DNA of 64,000 nucleotides from Lysinibacillus sp. ZYM-1 (GCF_001308875.1 NZ_KQ465109.1:172810-236809); one strand, 5' to 3'; numbered from the stretch's first letter, positions 16,456 through 25,055 are shown. The notes: generated by a model from the sequence alone, not told the origin. Made by a program: numbers and translations.

Positions 16456-17344
16456 TGCCACCTACCTTATCTTTAAAGATTTCATCTAATGATAAATAAT
16501 CCAAGCTGAATTTCTCAATATACTTCCCATTGGAAAGTTGCTCAAAAATACTTTGCGCAAAGCTTTCATCTGCTAACGTAAGAACCGTTTGCTCCTTCTC
16601 TACACGTACATCTTTGACGCCTTCTAACCCCAATAGCTGTGTTGTTGACCAATCTGTCCGAACTGCCAGCTTTGTTTTGCCATATTGTTTCTTTAAATCT
16701 AGTAAGCTACCAGAAAATAAAGAAACACCTCTTTTTAATAAGCATAAATGATCACAAAGCTCCTCAACATTATCCATTTGATGGCTAGAGAACAGAATTG
16801 TTGTGCCCTGTTCCTTTAAAAGTAGAATGGCATCCTTCAGTAAGTCCTTATTAACGGGGTCCAATCCACTGAATGGTTCATCCAAAATCAAAAATGCAGG
16901 TTGATGGATAAAGCTTGCAATCAGCTGTACCTTTTGTTGATTCCCTTTTGACAACGTTTCGGCCTTGTCTTTCCGCTTTTCTTCCAGCTCAAAACGTTGA
17001 ATCCAAAAATCAATTTCTTTTTTCAGCTCCGCTCTTTTCATACCACGTAACTCACCAAAAAAGTACAGTTGTTCCTCTACCTTCATCGTTGGGAAAATAC
17101 CACGTTCCTCTGGTAAATAACCTAGAACATCTCGGTTAATAGCATTAACCGGCTGACCATTCCATGTAATTGTACCTGCCGTTGTCTCCTGTAAATCTAA
17201 AATCATTCGGAAAGTGGTAGTTTTCCCCGCACCATTTTGACCAATAAGACCAAAAATTTCACCCTTTTCAATCGTAAAATTCAAATCATCCACAGCCGTA
17301 AAATCTTTGTACTTCTTCGTGACATGCTGTAACTGTAAAGTCAT
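16439..17344 (-). CDS. yhaQ: ABC exporter ATPase, NatA/YhaQ-like
   Basis: A 301-residue ABC ATPase with Walker A GQNGAGKTT, signature LSKGNQQKV, Walker B FLILDEPFSGLDP and H-loop SSHQMD. The C-terminal about 85 residues form the extra domain seen in NatA/YhaQ-type ATPases. It supplies energy to the YhaP-like permease next to it. It is the fourth gene of the PadR-DUF2812-DUF2812-ABC operon, 13 nt after the second DUF2812 gene. Confidence 0.9.
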   Translation of the reverse strand: MTLQLQHVTKKYKDFTAVDDLNFTIEKGEIFGLIGQNGAGKTTTFRMILDLQETTAGTITWNGQPVNAINRDVLGYLPEERGIFPTMKVEEQLYFFGELRGMKRAELKKEIDFWIQRFELEEKRKDKAETLSKGNQQKVQLIASFIHQPAFLILDEPFSGLDPVNKDLLKDAILLLKEQGTTILFSSHQMDNVEELCDHLCLLKRGVSLFSGSLLDLKKQYGKTKLAVRTDWSTTQLLGLEGVKDVRVEKEQTVLTLADESFAQSIFEQLSNGKYIEKFSLDYLSLDEIFKDKVGGNVVEV

Positions 17345-17357
17345 ATTGTTATCCTCC

Positions 17358-17888
17358 TTATCCTTCGAATATATGTAAATTTTCTTTCAATCTTTTTTTA
17401 CGGTTTTCATTTTTAATAATAGAGATACAAGCCATTATGGATACAATAAAATTCATACATCCTACACTGGCGTTTAATAATCTTACAGATGGTCCCCAAG
17501 TTCCTATCGAAAGATTATAAAGACCAGCCATTATATTTAATAGCAACAACAGTATAAAAATACGATTCATCGATTTTAAATAGCTAATTTTAGATGTAGT
17601 ATCCGAAAATAATTCAAATGGTCCTTCTGATTTTGGTTTTCGGTAATACGCCCAGCCACCAAATCTGTAAACACATTCTATATTCATCGTATCTAGAAAC
17701 TCAAAATAATCCTTTGATTTCCTTTTCACAAATTCATTTCGATAAATATATTGACCAGGTGTCCCTTTTTCAAACACAAAATAACCTACTACATTCTTTT
17801 TTAAATTCCACCCCCGATCCGCCATTTCATTGACCCACCGTTCTTCTTTTTCATAATCAATAAAAAAACGATACACTCTTTTTTTCAT
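17358..17888 (-). CDS. DUF2812 membrane protein (paralogue 2)
   Basis: A 176-residue DUF2812 protein. The soluble N-terminal half has the family hallmarks WVNEMADRGWNLKK and YIYRNEF. Two hydrophobic helices follow at about 108-128 and 136-158, with a basic tail. It is a clear paralogue of the gene upstream (shared WVN.MA..GW.LKK, GPFELFSD/GPFELYTD, Y/FRKP). DUF2812 genes commonly follow PadR regulators. Function unknown; a sensory or accessory role with the ABC exporter is possible. Confidence 0.85.
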   Translation of the reverse strand: MKKRVYRFFIDYEKEERWVNEMADRGWNLKKNVVGYFVFEKGTPGQYIYRNEFVKRKSKDYFEFLDTMNIECVYRFGGWAYYRKPKSEGPFELFSDTTSKISYLKSMNRIFILLLLLNIMAGLYNLSIGTWGPSVRLLNASVGCMNFIVSIMACISIIKNENRKKRLKENLHIFEG

Positions 17889-17926
17889 TTGATCTCACTC
17901 CTAAAATGAAGTTAAGCTTCCTTTTT

Positions 17927-17956
17927 CATTATTTTCTGATTTCCCGGAAAATAATG
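17927..17956 (-). other. inverted repeat between the two DUF2812 genes
   Basis: CATTATTTTC (17927-17936) and GAAAATAATG (17947-17956), a perfect 10-bp stem with no U-tract. It may stabilise or separate the operon message. Confidence 0.4.
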
Positions 17957-17965
17957 ACCGCTCCA

Positions 17966-18502
17966 TTAATCCGAAAATACATTTAATTCTCTCTTTAATC
18001 GATTGCGGACACGCATAAGCTTATATAATGGGAGAGAGAATAATATAACAACAACTAGGTTCAACATATTCAGTGTGAAACCTACCCAGTCCGTCGTTTG
18101 TTCGGAAAAGTCTCCAATCAAACCGATTATGCCGATGAATAAATTAAGTAGAATAAGAGAAAGCAAGAAAGTCATCTTTTTTGACAGGTTTCCAATTTTT
18201 GTTTTTTTATCAGTATACAGCTCAAATGGCCCTTCTTTTGCTGCTTTTCTAAAAAAAACAAAATTACCAGAGCGGTCAACTTGTTCAATGCCAGAAGATT
18301 TGAGAAATTCGAGATAATCCTCTTCATAGTGCTTATCAAATCGCTCCATTTCATCATGGCGATAAATATAGCTTGCCGGTTCACCACGTTCAAACGTAAA
18401 TCGAATCCAAGTGAATTTTTTCAAATGCCAGCCCTGACAAGCCATGTCATTAACCCAATTCTCAATTGCATACGGATTAATCATCAATCGATATCTATGC
18501 AT
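17966..18502 (-). CDS. DUF2812 membrane protein (paralogue 1)
   Basis: A 178-residue DUF2812 protein with WVNDMACQGWHLKK near residue 15, SYIYRHDE near 45, and two hydrophobic helices in the second half. It starts 1 nt after the padR stop (TAA-T-ATG), with GGGAG inside the padR end, so it is translationally coupled to padR. This supports a shared function, but what DUF2812 does is not known. Confidence 0.85.
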   Translation of the reverse strand: MHRYRLMINPYAIENWVNDMACQGWHLKKFTWIRFTFERGEPASYIYRHDEMERFDKHYEEDYLEFLKSSGIEQVDRSGNFVFFRKAAKEGPFELYTDKKTKIGNLSKKMTFLLSLILLNLFIGIIGLIGDFSEQTTDWVGFTLNMLNLVVVILFSLPLYKLMRVRNRLKRELNVFSD

Positions 18503-18503
18503 A

Positions 18504-18818
18504 TTATTCAACTCCCTTCGTTATACGGATGCCATTGTCAAAAAGTTCCCTTAATCTCAAAATTTCAAATTCAACGACAGATTTTCCAGTTTCGGTAATA
18601 ATATATTCTTTTTTTCTGCCATCGTCATCAAGAGCCTCAATCCATCCTCGTTCTAGCAAAGTCTTAATGGCACCATAAATGGTTCCTGCGCCTAAGCGTA
18701 CTCGCCCATTGCTCATTTCATCTACTAATTGCATGATGCCATAACCATGTCTAGCCTCATACAAAGCTAATAAAATATAATAAACGCCTTCTGTTAACGG
18801 CGGATGCTCCTGTGTCAT
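18504..18818 (-). CDS. PadR-family transcriptional regulator
   Basis: A 104-residue PadR winged-helix protein: GVYYILLALYEARHGYGIMQ, then AGTIYGAIKTLLERGWI as recognition region, and a short C-terminal dimerisation helix. PadR proteins repress exporter or detoxification operons and release DNA upon binding a small molecule. The ATG at 18818 with AAAGGGGGA upstream is preferred over the frame to 18845. It heads the operon with two DUF2812 genes and an ABC exporter. Two PadR-box-like repeats precede it. Confidence 0.9.
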   Translation of the reverse strand: MTQEHPPLTEGVYYILLALYEARHGYGIMQLVDEMSNGRVRLGAGTIYGAIKTLLERGWIEALDDDGRKKEYIITETGKSVVEFEILRLRELFDNGIRITKGVE

Positions 18819-18847
18819 ACAATCCCCCTTTATATCGTCCATCAATA

Positions 18848-18890
18848 TATCGTCAGCCGATACATTTAAAATATATCAGCAGTCGATATA
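18848..18890. promoter_or_regulatory. two PadR-box-like inverted repeats
   Basis: TATCG-N5-CGATA at 18848-18862 and TATATC-N7-GATATA at 18872-18890, with centres 26 bp apart. Both contain a similar TCAGC/CAGTC core. They lie directly upstream of padR and suit autoregulation of the operon. Confidence 0.7.
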
Positions 18891-18965
18891 GTTGTCAATG
18901 CTCTTGTTACCTATTATTCCCTTTAATCGAATGATTATGTTGCAGAGAATCATGCACTATGCTAG

Positions 18966-18987
18966 CATGTAAGTAATTACTTGCATG
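18966..18987. promoter_or_regulatory. candidate TetR operator 1
   Basis: A 22-bp near-perfect palindrome centred on AAGTAATTACTT with CATG at both ends and one mismatched pair. It covers the region just before the tetR coding start. A related palindrome precedes the permease gene at 19607. Confidence 0.75.
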
Positions 18988-19002
18988 AAAGGAAGTTTAT
19001 TT

Positions 19003-19584
19003 TTGACAACAAAGGGAACCGCAGAACGAATCATCGAAGCTGCTCTACAATTGATTAGTGAAAAGGGCTATACTGCTGCCACAACGAAAACTATTGCTGA
19101 ATTAGCCGGCGTCAATGAAGTTACCCTTTTCCGCCATTTTGGCAACAAGCGTGGCCTCTTGAAAGCCATAGTTGAACAATTTTCGTACTATCCCGTTTTA
19201 CAACAGGAGATCAATCAAAATGTGACGTGGGACTTAGAAAAAGATTTATATAACTTCTCTTTAAAGCATTTTGAATTTTTAATGTCGATTAAAGACTTGG
19301 TGATGATTGGCTTTAAGGAGTCCATTCAGTTTCCTGAAATAAGTGAGGAAATTGCGAATATTCCTCTTCTGATCAAAAAGGAACTCTGCCAGTACTTTCA
19401 AGAAATGCAACACCGAGGGAAAATTAGAGAGGTTAATGTTGAAGCTACAGCGTTATCGCTTATTGCCCTTAATTTTGGTCATTTTATGTCACGTGCACGC
19501 CTTGGTACCATGGTGTCTGACATACCAACCGAAGAACTATTACAGACAAGTGTTGCTATTTTTTCTAGGGGACTCGTTTCCTAG
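19003..19584 (+). CDS. TetR-family regulator of the adjacent ABC-2 permease
   Basis: A 193-residue TetR repressor. The N-terminal HTH (AERIIEAALQLISEKGY, then TTKTIAELAGVNEVTLFRHF) is followed by a helical ligand domain. TTG at 19003 is the likely start: AAGGAAG lies 7 nt before it, while the upstream ATG at 18985 is inside the palindromic operator. The gene is followed by the permease with a related palindrome between them, so it probably represses both itself and the permease. Confidence 0.85.
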   Translation: MTTKGTAERIIEAALQLISEKGYTAATTKTIAELAGVNEVTLFRHFGNKRGLLKAIVEQFSYYPVLQQEINQNVTWDLEKDLYNFSLKHFEFLMSIKDLVMIGFKESIQFPEISEEIANIPLLIKKELCQYFQEMQHRGKIREVNVEATALSLIALNFGHFMSRARLGTMVSDIPTEELLQTSVAIFSRGLVS

Positions 19585-19606
19585 AAAAAATTTCTCCTTT
19601 CAATGC

Positions 19607-19622
19607 AAGTAAGTACTTACTT
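19607..19622. promoter_or_regulatory. candidate TetR operator 2
   Basis: AAGTAAGTACTTACTT, a perfect 16-bp palindrome between tetR and the permease gene, ending about 8 nt before the ribosome binding site (AAAGAGGTGA). Confidence 0.75.
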
Positions 19623-19642
19623 TATTAAAGAGGTGATTAGAA

Positions 19643-20824
19643 ATGAGAGGTTTACAAACTTTATTGCGAGTTCGTGAAACATATATTGGCATTGTTGCTG
19701 CCATTGCCTTTCAATTAATTTTCTTTACAATCTGGATGACAGCCTATGACGGTGTCAATGAACGAGCAGATCAATTATCTATCGGCTTTATTTCGGAAGA
19801 CACGGGAATGGGGCAACAAATTGCGAAGGATATGAAGGACAACATTCCATTTACGTTAAAAGAATATTCGTCTATGAAGCAAGCAGAACAAGCACTCAAT
19901 GAACGTCAAATTAATATGATTATGCAAATACCAGCTAATTTTACTAATCAACTTCAGACTGGAAAAGAAGCTGAAATCATTTACGCGATTAATCAGGCCA
20001 ATGCAAGTGTTGCGAAAAACATGATGGAAGGTGTAGCAAAGCAATTAACAGAAGAAATAAATCAAATGCTCTACCCATTACAACAAAATCAGGCGATTGA
20101 GGTTTTTTCCCAGCAATTTGCCCAGCTTCCATTTGAGCAAAATACCTCACAGCAAATAAACGCTTCTGTCAAAACAACCGTGATGACAGTTAAAGATCAC
20201 GCAGTCGATGCTACCATTATTAAAACGAATGATGTGAAGGGATTTGCGGCAAATTTTGTCCCACTTATGGTCATCATCTCCTCCTTTGTAGGTGCGATGG
20301 TGATGATTATGCAACACCATCAAGCCGCCCAAATGGTGCAAAGTAGTCTTTCCAAGTGGCAATTGTTTTTAGCACGACAGCTGCTCAATGTTGGAGTCGC
20401 CCTTACTCTACCATTTCTTACAATCGGTTTAATGCATCTATTTAATATTTCAAGCAATGAAAGCTTTCTATCTATCTATTTCTTCCAATCCGTGATGTTC
20501 CTAGCTTTCCTTTGCCTTGCACAAGTTTTCGTTATTCTCTTTGGAAATACGGGCATGGTCTTCAACATTTGTGCCCTATCGCTCCAATTAGTAACCTCAG
20601 GTGTGCTCGTTCCCAAAACCATGCTATCTGAAGGTTACAAGCAAGTAGCTGCCATGCTACCCGCTACTTACGGTGCTGATGGCTATTACACCATTATTTT
20701 TGGAGGAAGTGCCGATAATTTACTACAAAATAGTAGCTCCTTAGGCATCATTATCCTTGTCACTATGGCAATCGCTACAGTGGTCATGGCAATGAAGCCC
20801 ACACCCGCTCTATCATCTAGTTAG
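19643..20824 (+). CDS. ABC-2 / DUF3533-type membrane permease
   Basis: A 393-residue membrane protein. It has one N-terminal helix (about 13-33), an extracytoplasmic domain of about 170 residues, and five to six C-terminal helices from about 205. This resembles the YhgE/Pip or ABC-2 exporter fold. No ATPase gene accompanies it, so it either uses an ATPase encoded elsewhere or belongs to the ATPase-independent DUF3533 group. The preceding TetR and shared palindromes suggest inducible efflux. Confidence 0.75.
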   Translation: MRGLQTLLRVRETYIGIVAAIAFQLIFFTIWMTAYDGVNERADQLSIGFISEDTGMGQQIAKDMKDNIPFTLKEYSSMKQAEQALNERQINMIMQIPANFTNQLQTGKEAEIIYAINQANASVAKNMMEGVAKQLTEEINQMLYPLQQNQAIEVFSQQFAQLPFEQNTSQQINASVKTTVMTVKDHAVDATIIKTNDVKGFAANFVPLMVIISSFVGAMVMIMQHHQAAQMVQSSLSKWQLFLARQLLNVGVALTLPFLTIGLMHLFNISSNESFLSIYFFQSVMFLAFLCLAQVFVILFGNTGMVFNICALSLQLVTSGVLVPKTMLSEGYKQVAAMLPATYGADGYYTIIFGGSADNLLQNSSSLGIIILVTMAIATVVMAMKPTPALSSS

Positions 20825-20877
20825 TGGTAATTATATAGCCCCTCGCTCTGTTCTTTTGGTAGATGGACGGGGTGGGG

Positions 20878-21024
20878 GCTATCCAGCAGTTTGAGCGTTT
20901 TATCCATCGATTTCTGCTCTATCCGTCACTTAAGGCGTTTTATCCGTCACTTTCACCTCTCTATCCGTCACTTTTGCCGCTCCATCCGCCACTTCAAACG
21001 TTCTATCCATCACCTCGAACATTT
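20878..21024. repeat. 21-bp-period intergenic repeat array, copy 2
   Basis: TATCC/CATCC motifs start at 20880, 20901, 20920, 20941, 20962, 20983 and 21004: seven units, 21 bp apart except one 19-bp step. The unit is TATCCRTCACTTT plus a variable linker, as at 561-662. The array lies between convergent genes, and its last unit supplies the stop codon and last codons of the tetR gene at 21003-21584. Plus-strand frames here only echo the 7-codon period. Confidence 0.85.
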
Positions 21025-21584
21025 TTCAAAATCGCAGCTAATTGCTGATTTAAAATACTCACGCTGTCGCTAAAATCACCTCGATACCATTGGATGATGA
21101 GCCCGATAATCGCGTTTGCTTGATAGGCACTATAATAATCAATCGAAATCTGTTCAGCCATTTGATGTTCGTGATGCGTTGTGATATCCCGCTTTAACAA
21201 TGCGTAAATCCCATCAAACAGCATGTAGTAATACGTCAATGGGACGTTTTTAGAAAATACAATACGATAAAACATTTTAAAGCGTTCAATATGGTGGAAA
21301 ATACGAATAGTGTTCGGATCTAGTTGATGAGTATCCAACGTTGTCACAGCACGATAAGGCTCTTCATAGGACTGATATAAATCCTCCATAATCTCTTGAA
21401 AGTATTCTTCAAAGAGCCCCTCTTTTTGCTCGTAATGCAAATAAAAAGTTCCCCTATTCACCTTAGCCTCTCTACATATTTCAGCAATGGATATTTGCTC
21501 CAATGGCTTTTGACTAAGCAGCGTCAATAAGGCTGCATGCAAGGCTTGCTTTGTTTTAATAATTCGTAAGTCTGTCGTGCGCAA
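21003..21584 (-). CDS. TetR-family regulator divergent from a short-chain dehydrogenase
   Basis: A 193-residue TetR protein with HTH at about 10-55 (EQISIAEICREAKVNRGTFYLHY) and a helical C-terminal domain with a YRIVF core as in the YbiH/TetR_C_7 group. The start is TTG at 21584 with AAGGAG 9 nt upstream. The last six codons and stop are made of 21-bp repeat sequence, so the C-terminus has probably been replaced or trimmed by the array. Two palindromes lie between it and the divergent dehydrogenase gene. Confidence 0.83.
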   Translation of the reverse strand: MRTTDLRIIKTKQALHAALLTLLSQKPLEQISIAEICREAKVNRGTFYLHYEQKEGLFEEYFQEIMEDLYQSYEEPYRAVTTLDTHQLDPNTIRIFHHIERFKMFYRIVFSKNVPLTYYYMLFDGIYALLKRDITTHHEHQMAEQISIDYYSAYQANAIIGLIIQWYRGDFSDSVSILNQQLAAILKNVRGDG

Positions 21585-21618
21585 TTTTTTCAGCTCCTTA
21601 TAAACAGTTTTTCCAAAA

Positions 21619-21636
21619 GTGTTGATTACTCAACAC
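21619..21636. promoter_or_regulatory. palindrome 1 in the tetR-SDR divergent region
   Basis: GTGTTGA-TTAC-TCAACAC, perfect 7-bp arms, 35 nt upstream of the tetR start. Candidate regulator site for the tetR promoter. Confidence 0.55.
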
Positions 21637-21654
21637 ATCCAGATATTTTGCATA

Positions 21655-21703
21655 TTGAAATCGCTTTCAAATTTATTATATGATTTTAATGAACAGATGT
21701 TCA
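21655..21703 (+). promoter_or_regulatory. promoter and palindromic operator of the SDR gene
   Basis: TTGAAA (21655-21660), 18-bp spacer, TATGAT (21679-21684). TGAACA-GA-TGTTCA at 21690-21703 covers the expected start point and is a typical TetR-type operator. Confidence 0.7.
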
Positions 21704-21738
21704 ATATCTAACTAAAATAGTATGAGGAGGTCTTTGAG

Positions 21739-22497
21739 ATGAGATTAGAAGGTAAAGTAGCTATTGTGACAGGTGCAGCTTCAGGCATGGGGAAAGCTAT
21801 TGCAGAAGGTTATGCAAAAGAAGGTGCTAAGGTTGTCGTTTCAGACTTAAATTTAGAGGGTGCCCAAGCTGTTGTAGAAGGCATTCAAGCGGCTGGAGGT
21901 ACAGCGTTTGCTATTCAAACAAATGTCGCATCAACAGAAGACTTGCAACGTTTATTTGATGAAACAAAAAGTAACTATGGACAATTAGATATTTTAGTCA
22001 ATAATGCAGGTATCATGGATGGCATGGAACCAGTTGGTGAAATTTCCGATGAACGTTGGGATAAAGTATTTGCAGTTAATACTACAGCAGTAATGCGTTC
22101 AATGCGTATGGCAACAGAAATTTTCCTGGCACAAGGGCATGGTGTCTTTGTTAATAATATTTCTGCTGGTGGCTTATATGGTGCACGAGCTGGAGCTGCG
22201 TATACAGCTTCGAAACATGCTGTTGTTGGGTTAACAAAGAATACAGCCTTTATGTATGCCGATAAAAATATTCGCTGTAATGGTATTGCACCAGGGGCAG
22301 TTATGACGAATATTGCCTCCTCCATGACAAATATGAGCCAAACAGGTGCAGCACGACAAGCACTTGGTTTATCGATTAATCCACGTGCTGGTCAACCAGA
22401 AGAAATCGCTCAATTAGCTATTTTCCTTGGCTCTGACGAAGCAAGTTTTGTGAACGGGCAAGTCATTGCTGTGGATGGTGGCTGGACAGCTTATTAA
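21739..22497 (+). CDS. NAD(P)-dependent short-chain dehydrogenase/reductase
   Basis: A 252-residue classical SDR. The cofactor motif TGAASGMG is at residues 11-18, NNAG at 88-91, and the catalytic Ser142, Tyr155 and Lys159 (YTASK) are all present, with a C-terminal VDGGWTAY. An Asp after the second beta strand (SDLN) suggests NAD over NADP. Substrate unknown. It is divergent from a TetR regulator and preceded by a consensus promoter overlapped by a palindrome, so expression is probably induced by a TetR ligand. Confidence 0.9.
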   Translation: MRLEGKVAIVTGAASGMGKAIAEGYAKEGAKVVVSDLNLEGAQAVVEGIQAAGGTAFAIQTNVASTEDLQRLFDETKSNYGQLDILVNNAGIMDGMEPVGEISDERWDKVFAVNTTAVMRSMRMATEIFLAQGHGVFVNNISAGGLYGARAGAAYTASKHAVVGLTKNTAFMYADKNIRCNGIAPGAVMTNIASSMTNMSQTGAARQALGLSINPRAGQPEEIAQLAIFLGSDEASFVNGQVIAVDGGWTAY

Positions 22498-22504
22498 AAT
22501 AGAA

Positions 22505-22545
22505 ATAGCACGCACTGTGATTAATATCTGTGCGTGCTATCTTTT
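22505..22545. terminator. terminator between SDR and brnQ
   Basis: ATAGCACGCAC (22505-22515) and GTGCGTGCTAT (22530-22540), an 11-bp perfect stem followed by CTTTT. It serves two convergent genes. Confidence 0.75.
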
Positions 22546-22547
22546 AA

Positions 22548-23888
22548 TTACAGTACTTTTTTAGATGGAAGTAGGGTGCCAAGAAATGCTCCAAGAACCG
22601 CTGGCAATATCCATCCTAACCCTATATCATAAAAAGGCAAAATTGTTGAATAAAGCTTCTCCAAAGCATCTAACACACTTAACTTCGCTTCAGGTACACT
22701 TTCAACTAAGGCTTTATAGCCGTCTATCAAGCTAATGAAAAATGTGAAAATCATCGCGATGGCATACACCGTTTGCTTATTGCGAAAGAACGATGAGCAA
22801 AGGGCTAGTAAAATTAATACAATCGCCAGTGGATATAAGAACATAAGAACAGGGATGGCAAATTGTATGATATTGTTTAATCCGAAGTTAGCAATCACAA
22901 AGGACACAACACACATTAAGAACACAAACCATTTATAGCTAACCTTTGGAAACACTTCGTGGAAAAATTCACTACATGAAGTGATTAAGCCGATACTTGT
23001 CTTTAAACAAGCGAGAACAATAATAACGGCCAATAAAATGGCGCCAAATGAACCAAAATAGTGGTCTGCCACTGCGGCAAAAATTAAACCACCATTATCA
23101 AAAGTGCCAACAGCTGTAGTACTGGAAGCTCCCATATACGTAATCAGACCATAGATAAGCATCATTAGTGCCATTGCAAAAATGCCTGATGTCCATGTCG
23201 CCTTTGCTATTTCCTTCCGATCTGATATGCCTGCACTTTTAATGGCATGAATGACAACGATCCCGAAGGCAAGTGAAGCTAACGCATCCATCGTATTATA
23301 GCCCTCTTTAAAGCCTGTTATGAAGGCCGCATCTATATAATCGCCCATTGGTTGCTGGAAATCCCCCATCGGCTTTACGATACTTGTAATAATTAAAATG
23401 AATAACATCATTAAAAAGGCTGGTGTTAAATATTTACCAATGTAATCCATAATTTTCGCTGGATTTAAGGAGAAATAAAAAACGATAGCGAAAAAAACAA
23501 AGCTAAAAACGGCAAGTAGTAAGGTAACATGTTGTGCTTGGATATATGGTTCAAAGCCCACTACAAATGGTACGGTTGCTGTACGTGGAATGGCAAAAAA
23601 TGGACCAATCGTTAAGTAAAGGACTAATGAAAAGACAATACCAAAGACAGGATGAACACGACTCGCTAAATCGCGTAAGCCGTTACTACCTGATAAACCA
23701 ATCGCTAAAATCCCAAGGAATGGTAGTCCGATTGCTGTGACTAAAAATCCGATTAATCCAAACCAAAAATTGGTCCCTGCTAGTTGACCCATCTGGATTG
23801 GAAAGATAAGGTTCCCTGCTCCAAAATACAGCCCGAATAACATTGTGCCGATGACTGCATAGGTTGAGAAAGGTATTTTTTGTTGCAT
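22548..23888 (-). CDS. brnQ: branched-chain amino acid transporter BrnQ
   Basis: A 446-residue permease of the LIVCS family with about 12 hydrophobic helices and the typical start TYAVIGTMLFGLYFGAGNLIFP. It imports leucine, isoleucine and valine with sodium or protons. The ATG at 23888 is chosen over the open frame to 23951: AAGGAG lies 10 nt before it and the family begins there. It is monocistronic. I saw no convincing T-box or CodY site in the 180 nt upstream. Confidence 0.92.
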   Translation of the reverse strand: MQQKIPFSTYAVIGTMLFGLYFGAGNLIFPIQMGQLAGTNFWFGLIGFLVTAIGLPFLGILAIGLSGSNGLRDLASRVHPVFGIVFSLVLYLTIGPFFAIPRTATVPFVVGFEPYIQAQHVTLLLAVFSFVFFAIVFYFSLNPAKIMDYIGKYLTPAFLMMLFILIITSIVKPMGDFQQPMGDYIDAAFITGFKEGYNTMDALASLAFGIVVIHAIKSAGISDRKEIAKATWTSGIFAMALMMLIYGLITYMGASSTTAVGTFDNGGLIFAAVADHYFGSFGAILLAVIIVLACLKTSIGLITSCSEFFHEVFPKVSYKWFVFLMCVVSFVIANFGLNNIIQFAIPVLMFLYPLAIVLILLALCSSFFRNKQTVYAIAMIFTFFISLIDGYKALVESVPEAKLSVLDALEKLYSTILPFYDIGLGWILPAVLGAFLGTLLPSKKVL

Positions 23889-24035
23889 AATTGATGTGCT
23901 CCTTAGAAGTTTTTGACTATAGCAAATTATTTTAATCGAATGATTTTTCATTACAATTCAATCATGTTATCAAGCATTTATTATAATTACAATAGTTTTT
24001 TCAAATAACATTATGAATGCTACAAAGTAGAGCAT

Positions 24036-24063
24036 AAAAAAAAGAGCTGTCCGCTGACAGCTC
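24036..24063 (-). terminator. terminator of the esterase gene
   Basis: GAGCTGTC (24044-24051) and GACAGCTC (24056-24063). Minus-strand flank TTTTTTTT. Confidence 0.85.
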
Positions 24064-24067
24064 CTTC

Positions 24068-24820
24068 TTAGTTTGCAACTGACCACTCAATATGATCCAA
24101 AAATTTATACACATCTTCATATACTTTTTCACGTTCTTTATCTAACGTAATAATATGACCAGAATTTTCGTACCAAATGATTTCTTTGTCATCAGTTTCT
24201 ACAGTATTTAAAATGAAAGGTGCGCTTTCTTGATAAAGCTCATCGTCTAATGAACCTTGTAATACTAATGTTGGAGCTTTAATTGTTGCTAATTCATCAC
24301 GTGTTTCAGTCGTTAAACGTGTTACGCCATCTAAAGAATCTTTCGGAGTAATACGTAACTCATGTAATTCTGAAATAATTTGATCTTTTGATTTATTTTC
24401 AAAATGTTTATATAAACGAGCATAGTGGTACAAACGTGTAAATAAGCCTTTTGAGTTATCACGTGTAATCGGTGCACACATTGCTACACATGCCTTCACT
24501 GGGAACGTCTCTGCAACTTTTAGTGAGAAGACGCCACCTAATGAAATCCCGACAACAGCGATTTCTTCATAGCCTTTGCTTTGTAGGAAATTATATCCTT
24601 CTACAACATCGTTCCACCAGTCTTCTGGTTTTGTTTCTAATAATGCTTCTGGTTCTACTCCGTGCCCACTATAAATTGGTGCATGAACGGTATAACCTCG
24701 TTGAGATAAAAATTCTCCTAGCTTTTTCACATCTTTTGTGCTACCTGTGAATCCATGCAATAATAGTACGGCTTTTTTGCCTCCCTCAATTGTTAGAGGT
24801 TGTGGCTTTGTAAACTTCAT
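24068..24820 (-). CDS. carboxylesterase/monoacylglycerol lipase, Est30/YvaK-like
   Basis: A 250-residue alpha/beta-hydrolase. The nucleophile elbow GISLGG gives Ser93, the acid is in GSLDDE (D192/D193) and the His is H222 (SGHIITLD). The oxyanion region LLHGFTGS is at 20-27. Length and triad spacing match Geobacillus Est30 and Bacillus YvaK, which hydrolyse short acyl esters or monoglycerides in the cytoplasm. In Bacillus the gene sits near rnr-smpB; here it stands alone. Confidence 0.9.
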   Translation of the reverse strand: MKFTKPQPLTIEGGKKAVLLLHGFTGSTKDVKKLGEFLSQRGYTVHAPIYSGHGVEPEALLETKPEDWWNDVVEGYNFLQSKGYEEIAVVGISLGGVFSLKVAETFPVKACVAMCAPITRDNSKGLFTRLYHYARLYKHFENKSKDQIISELHELRITPKDSLDGVTRLTTETRDELATIKAPTLVLQGSLDDELYQESAPFILNTVETDDKEIIWYENSGHIITLDKEREKVYEDVYKFLDHIEWSVAN

Positions 24821-25055
24821 TTTAGGATATCCCCTTCACGGAAATTATTAATTGTGTATTTTATGTGTCTATCTTAACACCCTTTATTCATAATGTACAA
24901 TTTATAGTTTTTATCAAATCAATGTGTTTCATGCATGAATGATGTCAACTTAACACCTGTACTATCACACTTTCTGCTACTTAACTTTTCCATTCTTCTA
25001 ATTAAAGGCAACGTCCTTTTAAAAATATTTTGCCACCTATACTTCCTGTCTGTTT

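Noticed and set aside
20863..21073. Two plus-strand frames of about 60 codons across the 21-bp repeats
   Set aside because: They only echo the 7-codon period of the repeat, lack ribosome binding sites and have no homologue that I recognise.
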